The notes under the pieces were generated by a model that did not search any database, had not been told where the DNA came from, and saw only the letters and a program-made list of their open reading frames with translations. Source: DASQHW01 sp038238245 (GTDB taxonomy: Bacteria; Actinomycetota; Acidimicrobiia; IMCC26256; PALSA-610). From it: a stretch of 64,000 nucleotides of DNA. Location: positions 1 through 64,000 of the forward strand of contig JBBRXX010000025.1 of the NCBI GenBank assembly GCA_038238245.1, given 5' to 3'. This document shows, one piece after another, positions 50,995 to 59,465 of the stretch (positions are counted from its first letter, which is position 1; every line of letters starts with the position of its first letter). The position numbers and the translations under genes are program-made.

Positions 50995-52020
50995 TCAACT
51001 TGTGGATGACGGTGTGGATACCGGGAACCGGATGTACTCGCCGATGAGCAGTTGACCGAGTGCACCGTCGCGCGTCACGTCGCGTTGCACGAGACCACGC
51101 TCGCAAAGATCATCGACGAGCCGGTCGAGGATGACGTCCGCGGTGAGGTCGTCGAGATGTGCCCGCCACGTGTCGCGTTCGTGCTCGTCGCGGAAGCAGT
51201 ACGCCTTCCATGACACCGAGAACCGCAGCACTTCCCACGGATAGGTCGTGAGCACGCTGCCGTCGATCGCGCGCAAGGACCACTTCCGCGCACCGTCGAA
51301 ATCCAACGTGGTACCGGGCCGGATCGGGGGAAGGTCCGCCACCGCCACTTCGGCCACGCGGTCGACGCCGTGGAACACGCTGTCGGTGTCCAGGACCATC
51401 GCGGTGTTGAAGCGCACACGATGGCGTTGCACCTGATCTAGCGCGCCGGCCGGCCAGTACGCGAGCTCGCCTCCGTCGCAGTCGTGAAACCACGAGATCG
51501 CGGTCGCGATCGGCATTCGGTACTCCTCGAACAGCCCCGAGTGGTGCATCACCACGAGCAGCCACTGCGGCAGGAGCTTGCGGTTGGCGCCGCGGAACTC
51601 GGGGACGTCGGTGTGTACCGCGAGCTCCTGGCCCGGCACCATGAGGTTCGCGTACGCAATCGCGGGCTCGATCACCGCCCGTTCATGGATGGTACGGGCC
51701 GCGTCCACGAACGACTCTTGGTACAGGAACGGTGCAATGCCGGCGATGCGCTCGTCGTGCCCGTACGCGTACTCCTCGCGGAAGTAGCTCGTGCGTACGG
51801 CGAGCGCGGCGGGCGGTTCGGAGACGCGCGCCAGGCCACGGGTCTTGAGGAAGTTCGTGAGCGCGTCGTGGCGCTGCGCGAGCCCGCGCCCGACGTCGGC
51901 GTCATGTTGCTCGTGCTCGGCGTACATGCGGTAGCGGCCGAAGCGCTCGCAGAGGTCCACCATCGAGTCCGCAGTCGCGGCATCGAAGCAGGGATCGAGC
52001 ACGATGACACGGGCGGTCAT
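50995..52020 (-). CDS. 2-oxoglutarate/Fe(II)-dependent oxygenase-like protein
   Basis: A 341-residue protein with the jelly-roll facial triad: His136 and Asp138 in 'AVHTDVPEFRG' and His217 in 'DSVFHGVDRVA'. 'AYWPAGALDQVQ' and 'YPWEVLRFSVSWKAYCFRDE' are further strands. The extra C-terminal stretch (about 275-341) is helical. The substrate is not evident. ATG 52020 follows TAAGTT (52027-52032) by 6 nt, so it is probably leaderless. Confidence 0.82.
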   Translation of the reverse strand: MTARVIVLDPCFDAATADSMVDLCERFGRYRMYAEHEQHDADVGRGLAQRHDALTNFLKTRGLARVSEPPAALAVRTSYFREEYAYGHDERIAGIAPFLYQESFVDAARTIHERAVIEPAIAYANLMVPGQELAVHTDVPEFRGANRKLLPQWLLVVMHHSGLFEEYRMPIATAISWFHDCDGGELAYWPAGALDQVQRHRVRFNTAMVLDTDSVFHGVDRVAEVAVADLPPIRPGTTLDFDGARKWSLRAIDGSVLTTYPWEVLRFSVSWKAYCFRDEHERDTWRAHLDDLTADVILDRLVDDLCERGLVQRDVTRDGALGQLLIGEYIRFPVSTPSSTS

Positions 52021-52085
52021 GACGAGAACTTACTCCTGGCGGCGAGGAGACGACGGCGTGCACGCCGGGCGCACGGACGTCGCCG

Positions 52086-52310
52086 CTATCTCGCGCGCCG
52101 CCGGCGTCTCCGCTCCTCGAGCATCATCTCGCCGAAGCGCTCCCATTGCACGTGGATCGCATTGGGGCTGTGGCCCGGCACCCATGCCACCGAACCTCGG
52201 CTGACGAGCAGCTCGCCGAGCTTCTCGCCGTCGCTCCGCACGACGAAGCGCACGTCGCTGTTGAGGACGATCTTCGGAGGAATCGCCATGTCGATGTCGT
52301 GTCGTGGCAT
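52086..52310 (-). CDS. Small basic-tailed hypothetical protein
   Basis: A 74-residue protein beginning MPRHDIDMAIPPKIVLNSDV, with a beta-strand-rich core (RFVVRSDGEKLGELLVSRGS) and an Arg-rich tail (LEERRRRRRAR). The core looks like a small fold that may bind nucleic acid through the basic tail. ATG 52310 follows TACGGT (52317-52322) by 6 nt. It is divergent from the DUF2505 gene. Confidence 0.6.
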   Translation of the reverse strand: MPRHDIDMAIPPKIVLNSDVRFVVRSDGEKLGELLVSRGSVAWVPGHSPNAIHVQWERFGEMMLEERRRRRRAR

Positions 52311-52316
52311 GGACCG

Positions 52317-52334
52317 ACCGTACAGCGACAAACT
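52317..52334. promoter_or_regulatory. Divergent -10 boxes
   Basis: A leftward TACGGT at 52317-52322 (6 nt before ATG 52310) and a rightward CAAACT at 52329-52334 (6 nt before ATG 52341) are 6 bp apart. The second is a weak match to TAnnnT, so the rightward promoter is the less certain one. Confidence 0.4.
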
Positions 52335-52340
52335 GTCGGC

Positions 52341-52835
52341 ATGCGGTTCTCGGCAGATCACCTGCTTCCCGGCCCACCGACGGACGTCATCGCGGTGTGG
52401 CTCGATCCGAAGTTCCACGAGACGCTCGACCTTCCCGACCTCAGCCGGCCCGAGGTCGTCGAGGCATCCACGACCGGCACGACGTCGGTCGTACGGCTTC
52501 GGTACGAGTTCACCGGCCACCTCGATCCGGTGGTGCGCAAGTTGCTCGGCAACCGGAAGCTCACCTGGATCCAGGACCTTCAATTCGACCGGGCGATGAT
52601 GCGCGGGCGTCTGACGTTTGCCGCCGAAGCCGACGCGAAGCGCTTGCACGGCGACGCCGACGTGACGCTCGAGTCGACCGGCGACAACGCGACGCGCCGG
52701 CACATCGCCGGCGAGCTCCACGTTCGCATACCGGTGATCGGCGGAAGCGGCGAGAAACGCATCGTGCCCGGCCTGGTCACACGCCTCGACGTCGAAGCGG
52801 TCGCGCTCGCCGAGGCGCTCAAAGCCCGGGAATGA
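52341..52835 (+). CDS. DUF2505 family protein
   Basis: A 164-residue protein of the actinobacterial DUF2505 family, a START/SRPBCC-like lipid-binding fold. 'LLPGPPTDVIAVWLDPKFH' near 8-26, 'VVRLRYEFTGHLDPVVRKLL' and 'TRRHIAGELHVRIPVIGGSG' are the conserved blocks. There is no signal peptide. It may bind a hydrophobic ligand. Its end overlaps the convergent SDR gene by 17 bp. Confidence 0.82.
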   Translation: MRFSADHLLPGPPTDVIAVWLDPKFHETLDLPDLSRPEVVEASTTGTTSVVRLRYEFTGHLDPVVRKLLGNRKLTWIQDLQFDRAMMRGRLTFAAEADAKRLHGDADVTLESTGDNATRRHIAGELHVRIPVIGGSGEKRIVPGLVTRLDVEAVALAEALKARE

Positions 52836-53604
52836 ACCTCGCGAGCTCGGGATAGCCCTTGTTCGCCTCGGCGCCGTCCACGTAGATCGTGGTGCCGCTG
52901 ACCCACGACGCTTCGTCGCTCGCGAGAAAGACCGCCGCGTCCGCGATGTCACCCGGCACACCCGCGCGACCGAGCGGAATGGATTCGACGTAGGCCTCTT
53001 GCACGGCGGGAATCGCGCGCGCGTACTCGGTCATCGGGGTTTCGATGAAGCCGGGCCCGATCCCCACCACCCGGATGCCGGTCGATCCCAGTTCCATCGC
53101 GGCGCATCTCGTCAGCATCGCGACTCCCGCCTTGGCCGCGCAGTACGCCGACATGCCTTCGGCGGGGACGATCGCGTTGATCGAGGCGATGTTGATGATC
53201 ACACCCGGTGTCCGCGAGGCAACCATCGCTGCGGACTCGGCGCGCACGGAAAGGAAGACGCCGCGCAGGCAGACGTTCATCACGGCATCCCACTGTTCGA
53301 CGGGATGGCTGTGCACGGGCGAGTACCAACCGATGCCCGCCGCATTGAGCGCGATGTCAAGTCGCCCGAACTCTTCTGTCGCGCGCCGCACCATGCGCTC
53401 GACCGACTCGGGCTCGGTGACATCGACGAGCTCGGTGACGCATGCATCGCCGAGCTCGTCGGAGATGCGGCCGAGCGCTTCCCCGTTGAGGTCCCCGAGC
53501 ACGACGCGCGCCCCTTCGGCGACGAACCGGCGCGCGCACTCGGCACCGATTCCCGACGCTCCGCCGGTGACCACACCGACCCGGTCTCGCAGTCTCTCGC
53601 CCAT
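52819..53604 (-). CDS. Short-chain dehydrogenase/reductase
   Basis: A 261-residue classical SDR: TGGASGIG at 13-20, Asp38 in 'VVLGDLNGE' (NAD preference), 'NAAGIGWYS', Ser in 'INIASINAIV' and YCAAK. It ends 'SGTTIYVDGAEANKGYPELA'. It resembles 3-alpha-hydroxysteroid/cyclohexanol-type dehydrogenases. The ATG follows a GAGGGGG site. The upstream gene on this strand is the CAP-domain lipoprotein, separated by hairpins. Confidence 0.88.
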   Translation of the reverse strand: MGERLRDRVGVVTGGASGIGAECARRFVAEGARVVLGDLNGEALGRISDELGDACVTELVDVTEPESVERMVRRATEEFGRLDIALNAAGIGWYSPVHSHPVEQWDAVMNVCLRGVFLSVRAESAAMVASRTPGVIINIASINAIVPAEGMSAYCAAKAGVAMLTRCAAMELGSTGIRVVGIGPGFIETPMTEYARAIPAVQEAYVESIPLGRAGVPGDIADAAVFLASDEASWVSGTTIYVDGAEANKGYPELARFIPGL

Positions 53605-53634
53605 CCGTCCCCCTCAGACAACATGCGTGGCGCA

Positions 53635-53651
53635 AGGTTCCGACAGAACCT
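53635..53651 (-). terminator. Hairpin after the CAP-domain gene
   Basis: AGGTTC-cgaca-GAACCT is a perfect 6-bp stem, and a second near palindrome, GCGCAA-g-TTGCGC, lies just to its right (about 53660-53672). Both are downstream of the CAP-domain gene on the minus strand and upstream of the SDR ribosome-binding site. They could stop transcription before the SDR. Confidence 0.45.
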
Positions 53652-53690
53652 CGTGCCGCGCAAGTTGCGCTGCTCAGGAGGAGGACACCG

Positions 53691-54200
53691 CTATCCCGCC
53701 ATGAATTCCTCGGTGACGTACATGTTGTTGCCGACGTAGGCGACGCCGACACCCACGTAGTTGATCTGGCTGTTCAACATGTTCTCCGCGTGCGGCGGCG
53801 AGTGCTCGAACGCACCTTCCATGCCGGAGACGTTCGACTTCGGGCTCACCATTCCGACGTTCTCACCGAGCAGCGACCAGCTCACGTTGATGCCGTCACT
53901 CAGGTGCGAGTGACAGATGTTCGCAACGCCGCCACCGCCGAGTCCGCACCCACCATTCGCCATGTACTGCGACCAGAAACGGGACTTGTCGACCAGCGTC
54001 GGGTGCACCGCGAGCGGAGGCAATCCGTGCGAACCTCGGAAATTGTTGATGCCTGCAACCAGTGCGCTCTCGGCGCCATTGGATGGCGTCGCAGAAGCGG
54101 CCATCACCCGGGCCTGAATTTGTGCACATCCCGAGAAGGACGCCGCAATACCGATGATTGCCGGGATGGCCAAGAACTTCGGGAACCGTGTTGCACGCAA
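53691..54200 (-). CDS. CAP/SCP (PR-1-like) domain lipoprotein
   Basis: A 169-residue exported protein. Residues 1-24 are a signal ending in the lipobox ASFSGC, with Cys25 lipidated. The CAP domain has 'NNFRGSHGLPPLAVHPTL' near 52-69, 'WSLLGENVGMV' with the conserved Glu, and 'YVGVGVAYVGNNMYVTEEF' at the end; His and Glu of the CAP pocket are visible ('HSPPHAENML'). Bacterial CAP proteins are secreted and poorly understood. The start appears to be TTG 54200, with GGGAGA upstream. Confidence 0.82.
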   Translation of the reverse strand: MRATRFPKFLAIPAIIGIAASFSGCAQIQARVMAASATPSNGAESALVAGINNFRGSHGLPPLAVHPTLVDKSRFWSQYMANGGCGLGGGGVANICHSHLSDGINVSWSLLGENVGMVSPKSNVSGMEGAFEHSPPHAENMLNSQINYVGVGVAYVGNNMYVTEEFMAG

Positions 54201-54798
54201 GTTGAGCTTCTCCCTGATCGCGTCGGCGAGTTACGCACTCGTGTTCGTGATCGAGAGCACGACGCGCCGCGGTCCTTGCCGCGACGTCCTCACGCTCACG
54301 ATGCCCGCCCGGGTATCGGGTATGGCGTCACACGCGGTCGGAGACTGCGAAACGGATCCTTGGTCCGCACGACCCCCGCAACGTCACGCGCTACGTACCT
54401 ACTGCGTACGCGCACCCTAACAACTTCTCGCCGCGCCACGGAACATCGCGCCAAACGTTCGTAAGTCATTCATCGACGAGCGCTGTGTACACCGTGCGAC
54501 GCGCGTACGTGAACTCGCGAACCGCACCGAAGGCAGCTTTCGAGATATTGCGCAATCCCACGCACCGTAGGGTCGATACGTGCCGCGAGAGGGCCAAGCG
54601 CGACGCGAGCGAACGCGTAGAGCGTTGCTGCGCGACGCGCACTCAGCAATGCTTTGCAATGGCGTCCATGGGCGTCGCGGAACAACTGTCGCAAGTGCGC
54701 ACGTGTGCGCGGAAATGTGCCCACGTCGTGCAGATAGTCGCTTCCCCACGAGAATGTCACATGAATGCGCGGATACGGCGCTCGTGCGTATCGCGCGG
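54201..54798. other. Intergenic stretch with no convincing gene
   Basis: About 600 bp between the CAP-domain gene (leftward) and the phosphoribosyltransferase stop. Open frames here have no start-site signal and low-complexity translations. Base composition is visibly less GC-rich than in the neighbours (for example TTTCGAGATATTGCGCAATC near 54537). Several short palindromic stretches occur near 54392-54412 (GCTACGTACC..TGCGTACGC). It may be a gene remnant or an untranslated RNA; I see no tRNA or known RNA structure. Confidence 0.5.
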
Positions 54799-55452
54799 CT
54801 ATTCGCCGGCGCGGGTGAGCAGCGCGATAACTGCGTCGTCGGTCGTCGGCGAGAAGTCACGGTAGAACTCGCCGATCGCGAAGAAGGGGTCCGGCGCGTC
54901 CACTACGACGACGTCGTCCGCGGCCGGGCGCATGGCGCGGATCGTGCTTGGTGGCGCCACCGGCGCCGCGAGCACGACGCGCACCGCACCCTGCGCCCGC
55001 GCGACCTCGCATGCGGCACGAGCCGTCGCACCGGTCGCGATGCCGTCGTCGACGACGAGCGCAGTCCGTCCGGCCAGCGAGACGTGGGCGCGCACACCGT
55101 GCAGCTGGTCGGCCCGGCGCTCGAGCTCGATCCGCTCTCGCGCCTCGACCGCGGCGAGCTGGTCGCTCGTCACCCGCGCCGCGTCAACCACCTGTTGGTT
55201 GACGATGCGGGTGCCGTGCTCGCCAATGGCACCCATCGCGAGCTCGGGTTGTCCGGGGACACCGAGCTTCCGTACGAGAATGACGTCCAACGACGCGCCG
55301 AGGACCGTCGCCACCTCGTACGCGACCGGAACACCGCCGCGCGGCAGGCCGCGTACGACGAGCTCTCCCGGCCCGGCGGACGCGATCTCCGGCTTTGCGA
55401 GCAACCGCGCCGCGAGCTGCCGCCCCGCATCGACGCGATCCCGGAACGTCAC
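54799..55452 (-). CDS. Predicted phosphoribosyltransferase (COG1926-like)
   Basis: A 217-residue type-I PRTase. The PRPP-binding loop is 'ALVVDDGIATGATARAACEV' near 122-141. 'ELVVRGLPRGGVPVAYEVAT' near 35-54 and 'VILVRKLGVPGQPELAMGAI' near 63-82 are typical of the COG1926 family, often linked to dienelactone-hydrolase-like domains in other actinobacteria; none is present here. I start at GTG 55452, with AAGG upstream, 8 bp after the membrane-protein gene stop. Confidence 0.83.
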   Translation of the reverse strand: MTFRDRVDAGRQLAARLLAKPEIASAGPGELVVRGLPRGGVPVAYEVATVLGASLDVILVRKLGVPGQPELAMGAIGEHGTRIVNQQVVDAARVTSDQLAAVEARERIELERRADQLHGVRAHVSLAGRTALVVDDGIATGATARAACEVARAQGAVRVVLAAPVAPPSTIRAMRPAADDVVVVDAPDPFFAIGEFYRDFSPTTDDAVIALLTRAGE

Positions 55453-55459
55453 GCCGCCT

Positions 55460-56020
55460 TCAGGAGCGCACGACGTCCGCGGATTGCGGCTCGAACAGGC
55501 GGTGCAACAACAGCCGGTACCGCAGGAACGCCTGCCGGAGCTCCTCGGTGTCAGCTTCGCCGGCGCGGCCGCGCAACGTGGAGAGGTGGGCGCGGCGGAA
55601 CTCGGGAACGAGCTCCGGATAGTCGACTGAGATGAGATCGATCTGCTCGCCTGCATCGTCGCTCGGGTAGCCGCGTTCGGTGATCGCGTCGTGCACGAGT
55701 CGCGCGGCCTTGCTGATCGCACGGCGCGGATCGTCGACGAAGCTGATCTGCACCGCGAGCCATTCGCCGCGAATCGCGTCCTTCCGCGTCACATCGATCT
55801 CGTGCAGCTGCACCCTGTCGCGGCGGTCGAGCCGCCGTTGCAACTCGCGCACGGCAGCTCTCCGATCGCCGGTCGCATGAAGCGTGCGGTCGTACTCCGT
55901 ACGGAAGTGTGCCTGGAGCGACCGGCGACGGCGCCTCTCGACCAGGTGCCTGGCGAAGATCGCGATCGCGATCGACGCGAGTCCGGCGAGGATCACGACC
56001 ACCCAGGCAGCGCTGCTCAT
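55460..56020 (-). CDS. Membrane-anchored conserved hypothetical protein
   Basis: A 186-residue protein with an N-terminal span (WVVVILAGLASIAIAIFARH, about 6-25) and a cytoplasmic part. It has the actinobacterial pattern 'HFRTEYDRTLHATGDRRAAV' near 42-61, then 'VQISFVDDPRRAISKAARLV' and 'YPELVPEFRRAH', seen in several hypothetical proteins of this phylum. The function is unknown. It precedes the phosphoribosyltransferase gene by 8 bp, so the two form an operon. Confidence 0.72.
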   Translation of the reverse strand: MSSAAWVVVILAGLASIAIAIFARHLVERRRRRSLQAHFRTEYDRTLHATGDRRAAVRELQRRLDRRDRVQLHEIDVTRKDAIRGEWLAVQISFVDDPRRAISKAARLVHDAITERGYPSDDAGEQIDLISVDYPELVPEFRRAHLSTLRGRAGEADTEELRQAFLRYRLLLHRLFEPQSADVVRS

Positions 56021-56099
56021 TGCCCAACCCCCTTCGCGCGCCCTTCGCGCCGCTGCGCTGAATACCCGCCGGACCGGTCCGACACACGCCGCGATGCGG

Positions 56100-57182
56100 C
56101 TATGCCGGCGCGCCCACGATGAGACGCAGGCCCGCGGTGTGGTAGACGCCTTCTCCGTCGAACCAGCCGACGCGCACTGTGTCGCCGGGCGCGTGACGGT
56201 TCAGCACCGCTTCGAGATCACCGGGGGACGCCATCGAGACCTCGTCGACGGCCGCGAGCACGTCCTGCGCGGCGATGCCTGCGGTCGCGGCCGGGCCGTC
56301 CGGCTGTACATCGAGGACCACCACACCGCCACCAACGTTCGTCACGCCGCTGACGCCGAGGCCGAGCGCGGCGCTCGGTCCGACATGCACACTCGCAGTG
56401 CTGCGCCCGGTATTTACCTGACCGACGATTGCGAGCGCGCGATCGATGGGCACCGCGAACGAGACGTCGGCTCCGGTCTCTTCGTGGAAGAGCCGGCCCG
56501 CCGACGCCGCCGTGCGCATGGCAACGATCGCGCCGCGTCCGTCGGCGACGGGCCCACCGGCCTCGACCGGTTGCATGGGGGCAACCAGCTCGATGACACC
56601 CCGGCGCGCGTCCGTGCCGTTCGGGTCGCCGTCGCCGCCGGCCGTGACGTCCCGGGCCAGTGCCCGGACTACAGCCTTCACCCCCTGGGTTCCATCGAGA
56701 ACGACGAGCGGTTGTCCGGTGCGCAAGGTCGCCGCCCGGCCAACGTCGATCGTCGAAAGGTCCGACGCGCCGTCGGTCTGCAGGACGGCAACGTCGTCGG
56801 CGATGTCGTAGCCGACAACCTTCGCACGAAGCGTCCGGTGATCACGCGTCCGTACTGCAATTGCAACCGCGCCCGCGATGACGTGATTGTTCGTGAGGAC
56901 CTGCCCCGACGGCGTCAGCACCATGCCGGTTCCCGTCGACCGGCCGCCGCCCTCGAGCGTGACGTCGATCTCGACGATCGCCGAACCGAGACGACGCGCG
57001 ACGGCGTCGACGGCGACCGATGGCTGTTCCACCGACGTCCGTGAGCCCGCGTTCGTGCTCGTGTCCGTCTCGGCGTGCACCAGCGCCAAGATCGCAAGCG
57101 TGGCGAGGATGGCCACGAGCACGAGCGCGAGCACATGGGCAATGCCCGACTCGGATGCCCGGTGGCGACGGCGAAGCTCCAT
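56100..57182 (-). CDS. HtrA/DegP-like protein with PDZ domain, catalytic Ser replaced
   Basis: A 360-residue membrane-anchored trypsin-fold protein: anchor at about 14-34, protease domain about 55-255, PDZ about 270-355. His100 ('TNNHVIAG') and Asp130 ('DIADDVAVLQ') of the triad are present. The serine loop, normally GNSGGP, reads VEAGGP, with Ala208 where the nucleophile should be. The encoding codon is GCC, one base from TCC. It is probably a non-catalytic scaffold or chaperone-like protein. The frame is clean, so this is a degenerate active site rather than a broken gene. Confidence 0.85.
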   Translation of the reverse strand: MELRRRHRASESGIAHVLALVLVAILATLAILALVHAETDTSTNAGSRTSVEQPSVAVDAVARRLGSAIVEIDVTLEGGGRSTGTGMVLTPSGQVLTNNHVIAGAVAIAVRTRDHRTLRAKVVGYDIADDVAVLQTDGASDLSTIDVGRAATLRTGQPLVVLDGTQGVKAVVRALARDVTAGGDGDPNGTDARRGVIELVAPMQPVEAGGPVADGRGAIVAMRTAASAGRLFHEETGADVSFAVPIDRALAIVGQVNTGRSTASVHVGPSAALGLGVSGVTNVGGGVVVLDVQPDGPAATAGIAAQDVLAAVDEVSMASPGDLEAVLNRHAPGDTVRVGWFDGEGVYHTAGLRLIVGAPA

Positions 57183-57218
57183 CTCGTACAGAGTCTGCTC
57201 GGTTCGGCCGCCGGGAAA

Positions 57219-58235
57219 TCATCGCAAGGCCGGAAGCAGCTCCTCGGTCACGAGCTGCGCATGCACCCGGGCGTCGTCGCGGTTCGCTCCGAACGATGGG
57301 CCGGTGACCACGAGACGGTCGAGGCCGGCGTCGACGAGCTCGCGCAACCGTTTTCCGCACGTCTCGGCATCGCCGATGACGGCAAAGCGGTCGACGAACT
57401 CGTCGGGGAGGACCTGGGCATGGGCGGCGCTGTTCACGAGGTGCAGGTTGCTGTCGTACGCACGACCCACCTCGGCAACGAGGGCGCGGTCGTGCTCGTC
57501 GAGCCCGGCGCCCGTGGAACCGGGCATCGCCGAGAAGTGCGCAAACGCGGCGACGCTGCCGCGCACGAGCGCCCGGGCGGCGCGGCGATCGGGATGGCAG
57601 CCCACGGTGACGTACGCACCGAACGAGACCGCGCCGGCCTCGCGGCCGGCGTCGCGCTGCGCCGCGCGAGCGAGCTCGATCGCCCAGCGCAGCCGTTCGG
57701 GATCGGCACCGGTCGCGAACGTGATGCGCTCCGCCGTGCGGGCCGCGAATGTGATCACCTTCGGGCCCGACGCCGCGACATCGAGCGGCACGGGTCCCTG
57801 CTTCGCTCGGTCGAGCCAGCGCAAGCGGCTCGGAAAGCCGTCGAGCTCCAGGGTGCCGCGTTGCAAATAGGTGTGCAGCTCCTCGGTGCGCGCGAAGAAA
57901 TCGCCGAGCGGCATCGGCGGCCGACCGAGATGGAAGAGCGCAGTGTCGCCGCGCCCGATACCGAGCACCATGCGCCCACCCGACGATTCGTGCACGGTCG
58001 CGGCGACCGTTGCCAGCGCGGCGGGATGGCGGGTCGCGGGATTGGTCACTCCGGTCATGAACTGCAACCGTTCGGTCGCTTTGGCACCGAGTGCGATCGC
58101 GACGAAGGGATCCGCGACGAGGTTCTGCGAGTCGGTGAAGGTAATGCCGTCCCAGCCGCCGGCCTCGGCGCGCTCGGACAGCACCTCCGCGAGACCGCTC
58201 TCGGGAATGCTCATCGTGAACAGCTCGACGGTCAT
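57219..58235 (-). CDS. LLM-class F420-dependent oxidoreductase (luciferase-like fold)
   Basis: A 338-residue bacterial-luciferase-like TIM-barrel protein. 'GGWDGITFTDSQNLVADPFV' near 26-45, 'GVTNPATRHPAALATVAATV', 'RMVLGIGRGDTALFHLGRPP' and 'PLDVAASGPKVITFAA' are typical of F420-dependent methylene-tetrahydromethanopterin-reductase-like enzymes. fbiC is in the same window, so the F420 cofactor is available. The substrate is unknown. It is the last gene of a leftward unit (PPOx, DUF1345, LLM) with gaps of 3 and 9 bp. Confidence 0.87.
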   Translation of the reverse strand: MTVELFTMSIPESGLAEVLSERAEAGGWDGITFTDSQNLVADPFVAIALGAKATERLQFMTGVTNPATRHPAALATVAATVHESSGGRMVLGIGRGDTALFHLGRPPMPLGDFFARTEELHTYLQRGTLELDGFPSRLRWLDRAKQGPVPLDVAASGPKVITFAARTAERITFATGADPERLRWAIELARAAQRDAGREAGAVSFGAYVTVGCHPDRRAARALVRGSVAAFAHFSAMPGSTGAGLDEHDRALVAEVGRAYDSNLHLVNSAAHAQVLPDEFVDRFAVIGDAETCGKRLRELVDAGLDRLVVTGPSFGANRDDARVHAQLVTEELLPALR

Positions 58236-58244
58236 GCCATCACC

Positions 58245-58901
58245 TCACTTGAAGAAGATGCCGGCGATCGTGTTGACGGCAACGGCAAGGATCACCGCGC
58301 CGAAGAGATACGCGAGTAGCGCGTGCCGAAGTACCGCGCGCCGAATCACCCGCGATTGGATGTCGGTGTCGGAGATCTGGAATGTCATACCGATCGTGAA
58401 GGCGACGTAGGCGAAGTCGTGGTAGTCGGGACGTTCGTCGCGATTCTTGAAGTCGATGCCGCCAATGGGCTTCGTGTAGTACATGTGTGCGTAGCGCAAC
58501 GCGAACAGCGTGTGGACCATCGCCCACGACACCACCACCGTGAGGAGCGCGGCCATTGTCAAGAAGGCCTTGCCCCCGCCCGTCGTTTGATTCGCCTTGA
58601 TGAGTGCAAAGCCCGTCCCGAGAAGACTCGCGACACTCGCCGAGACGAGGAGCAGCTCGGCCGCGACCCGGCTGTCGTCCTCCCTCGTTGCCAACGACTC
58701 GGTGTCCTGCGGCCCGAGCGGAAGGACCTTCCGCCAGACCGACACCAGCCACCACGCCGCGCCGGCGACCCAACCGGCGAGTGGCGCCAACTGCCACGGC
58801 GCGAACGGCATGACGACCAGGCCGCCGACGACGGCGACGCCGACCACGATCAGCGCCCGCTGCGCGGCGGATGTCCCCTGTCCCGGCCGAAGCGTCACCA
58901 T
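58245..58901 (-). CDS. DUF1345 membrane protein
   Basis: A 218-residue DUF1345 family protein with about five spans (ALIVVGVAVVGGLVVMPFA, LAPLAGWVAGAAWWLVS, ELLLVSASVASLLGTGF, FLTMAALLTVVVSWAMVHT, ALLAYLFGAVILAVAVNTI). The conserved block 'RPDYHDFAYVAFTIGMTFQI' near 155-174 precedes 'SDTDIQSRVIRRAVLRHALL'. The function of the family is unknown. It sits between a PPOx-fold protein and an LLM oxidoreductase, which may hint at a redox link, but that is a guess. Confidence 0.88.
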   Translation of the reverse strand: MVTLRPGQGTSAAQRALIVVGVAVVGGLVVMPFAPWQLAPLAGWVAGAAWWLVSVWRKVLPLGPQDTESLATREDDSRVAAELLLVSASVASLLGTGFALIKANQTTGGGKAFLTMAALLTVVVSWAMVHTLFALRYAHMYYTKPIGGIDFKNRDERPDYHDFAYVAFTIGMTFQISDTDIQSRVIRRAVLRHALLAYLFGAVILAVAVNTIAGIFFK

Positions 58902-58904
58902 GAA

Positions 58905-59336
58905 TCAGGCGAACAGCTTGTTGTAGTCGAGGGTCGCCCAACGCTGCGGCCGGAGCACGAACGTGACGTTCGGCTCGTCCTTCACGCCGTGGAAGTACGC
59001 CTCGCCGAGCTCGGGCCCGAGGTACCGGAACGCCATGTCCCGGCGGAACTCGTCGTCGGCCTCGCCGCGATTCTCGACGGCGCCTTCGACGACGACGTAG
59101 CTGTAGGGAACGACTTCCGATTGCACGCACATCGTCGCCCTCCCGGCCTTCGTCATCAGTTCCGCCTTGCGTGATTCCGGTGCGACCGAGAACGCGAGCG
59201 AGCCGTCGGGCTCGACGACGAACCACAACGGCGACGACACCGGACCGCGGCCGGCGGCCTCGATACTCAACACACCCACCCGCGCTGTGGCAGTGAGAAA
59301 CTCGGTCCGCTCCTCTTTGGTCATCGTGAGATCCAC
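58905..59336 (-). CDS. PPOx-fold (pyridoxamine phosphate oxidase-like) protein
   Basis: A 143-residue split-barrel flavin/F420-binding protein. 'RVGVLSIEAAGRGPVSSPLW' near 19-38 and 'EGAVENRGEADDEFRRDMAF' are characteristic of actinobacterial PPOx-like proteins, several of which use F420. No specific substrate can be named. I use GTG 59336, which has a GAGGAG site 7 nt upstream, instead of the longer frame from 59372. Confidence 0.83.
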   Translation of the reverse strand: MDLTMTKEERTEFLTATARVGVLSIEAAGRGPVSSPLWFVVEPDGSLAFSVAPESRKAELMTKAGRATMCVQSEVVPYSYVVVEGAVENRGEADDEFRRDMAFRYLGPELGEAYFHGVKDEPNVTFVLRPQRWATLDYNKLFA

Positions 59337-59465
59337 GTCGGCTCCTCGGTTTGTCGTGCGAACCCGATTCAATCGGCTCGTGGTTCGCCACGCACGCCGG
59401 CGCCCGTAGACTTGCAGCGCTCTGCGAGGGCTGGGAGGACTGCACCTGATGGCTGCCCGCGACCT

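Noticed and set aside
54417..54860. 147-codon frame on the minus strand
   Set aside because: It overlaps the phosphoribosyltransferase gene, has no start signal, and its translation is Arg/Ser-rich without a fold pattern.
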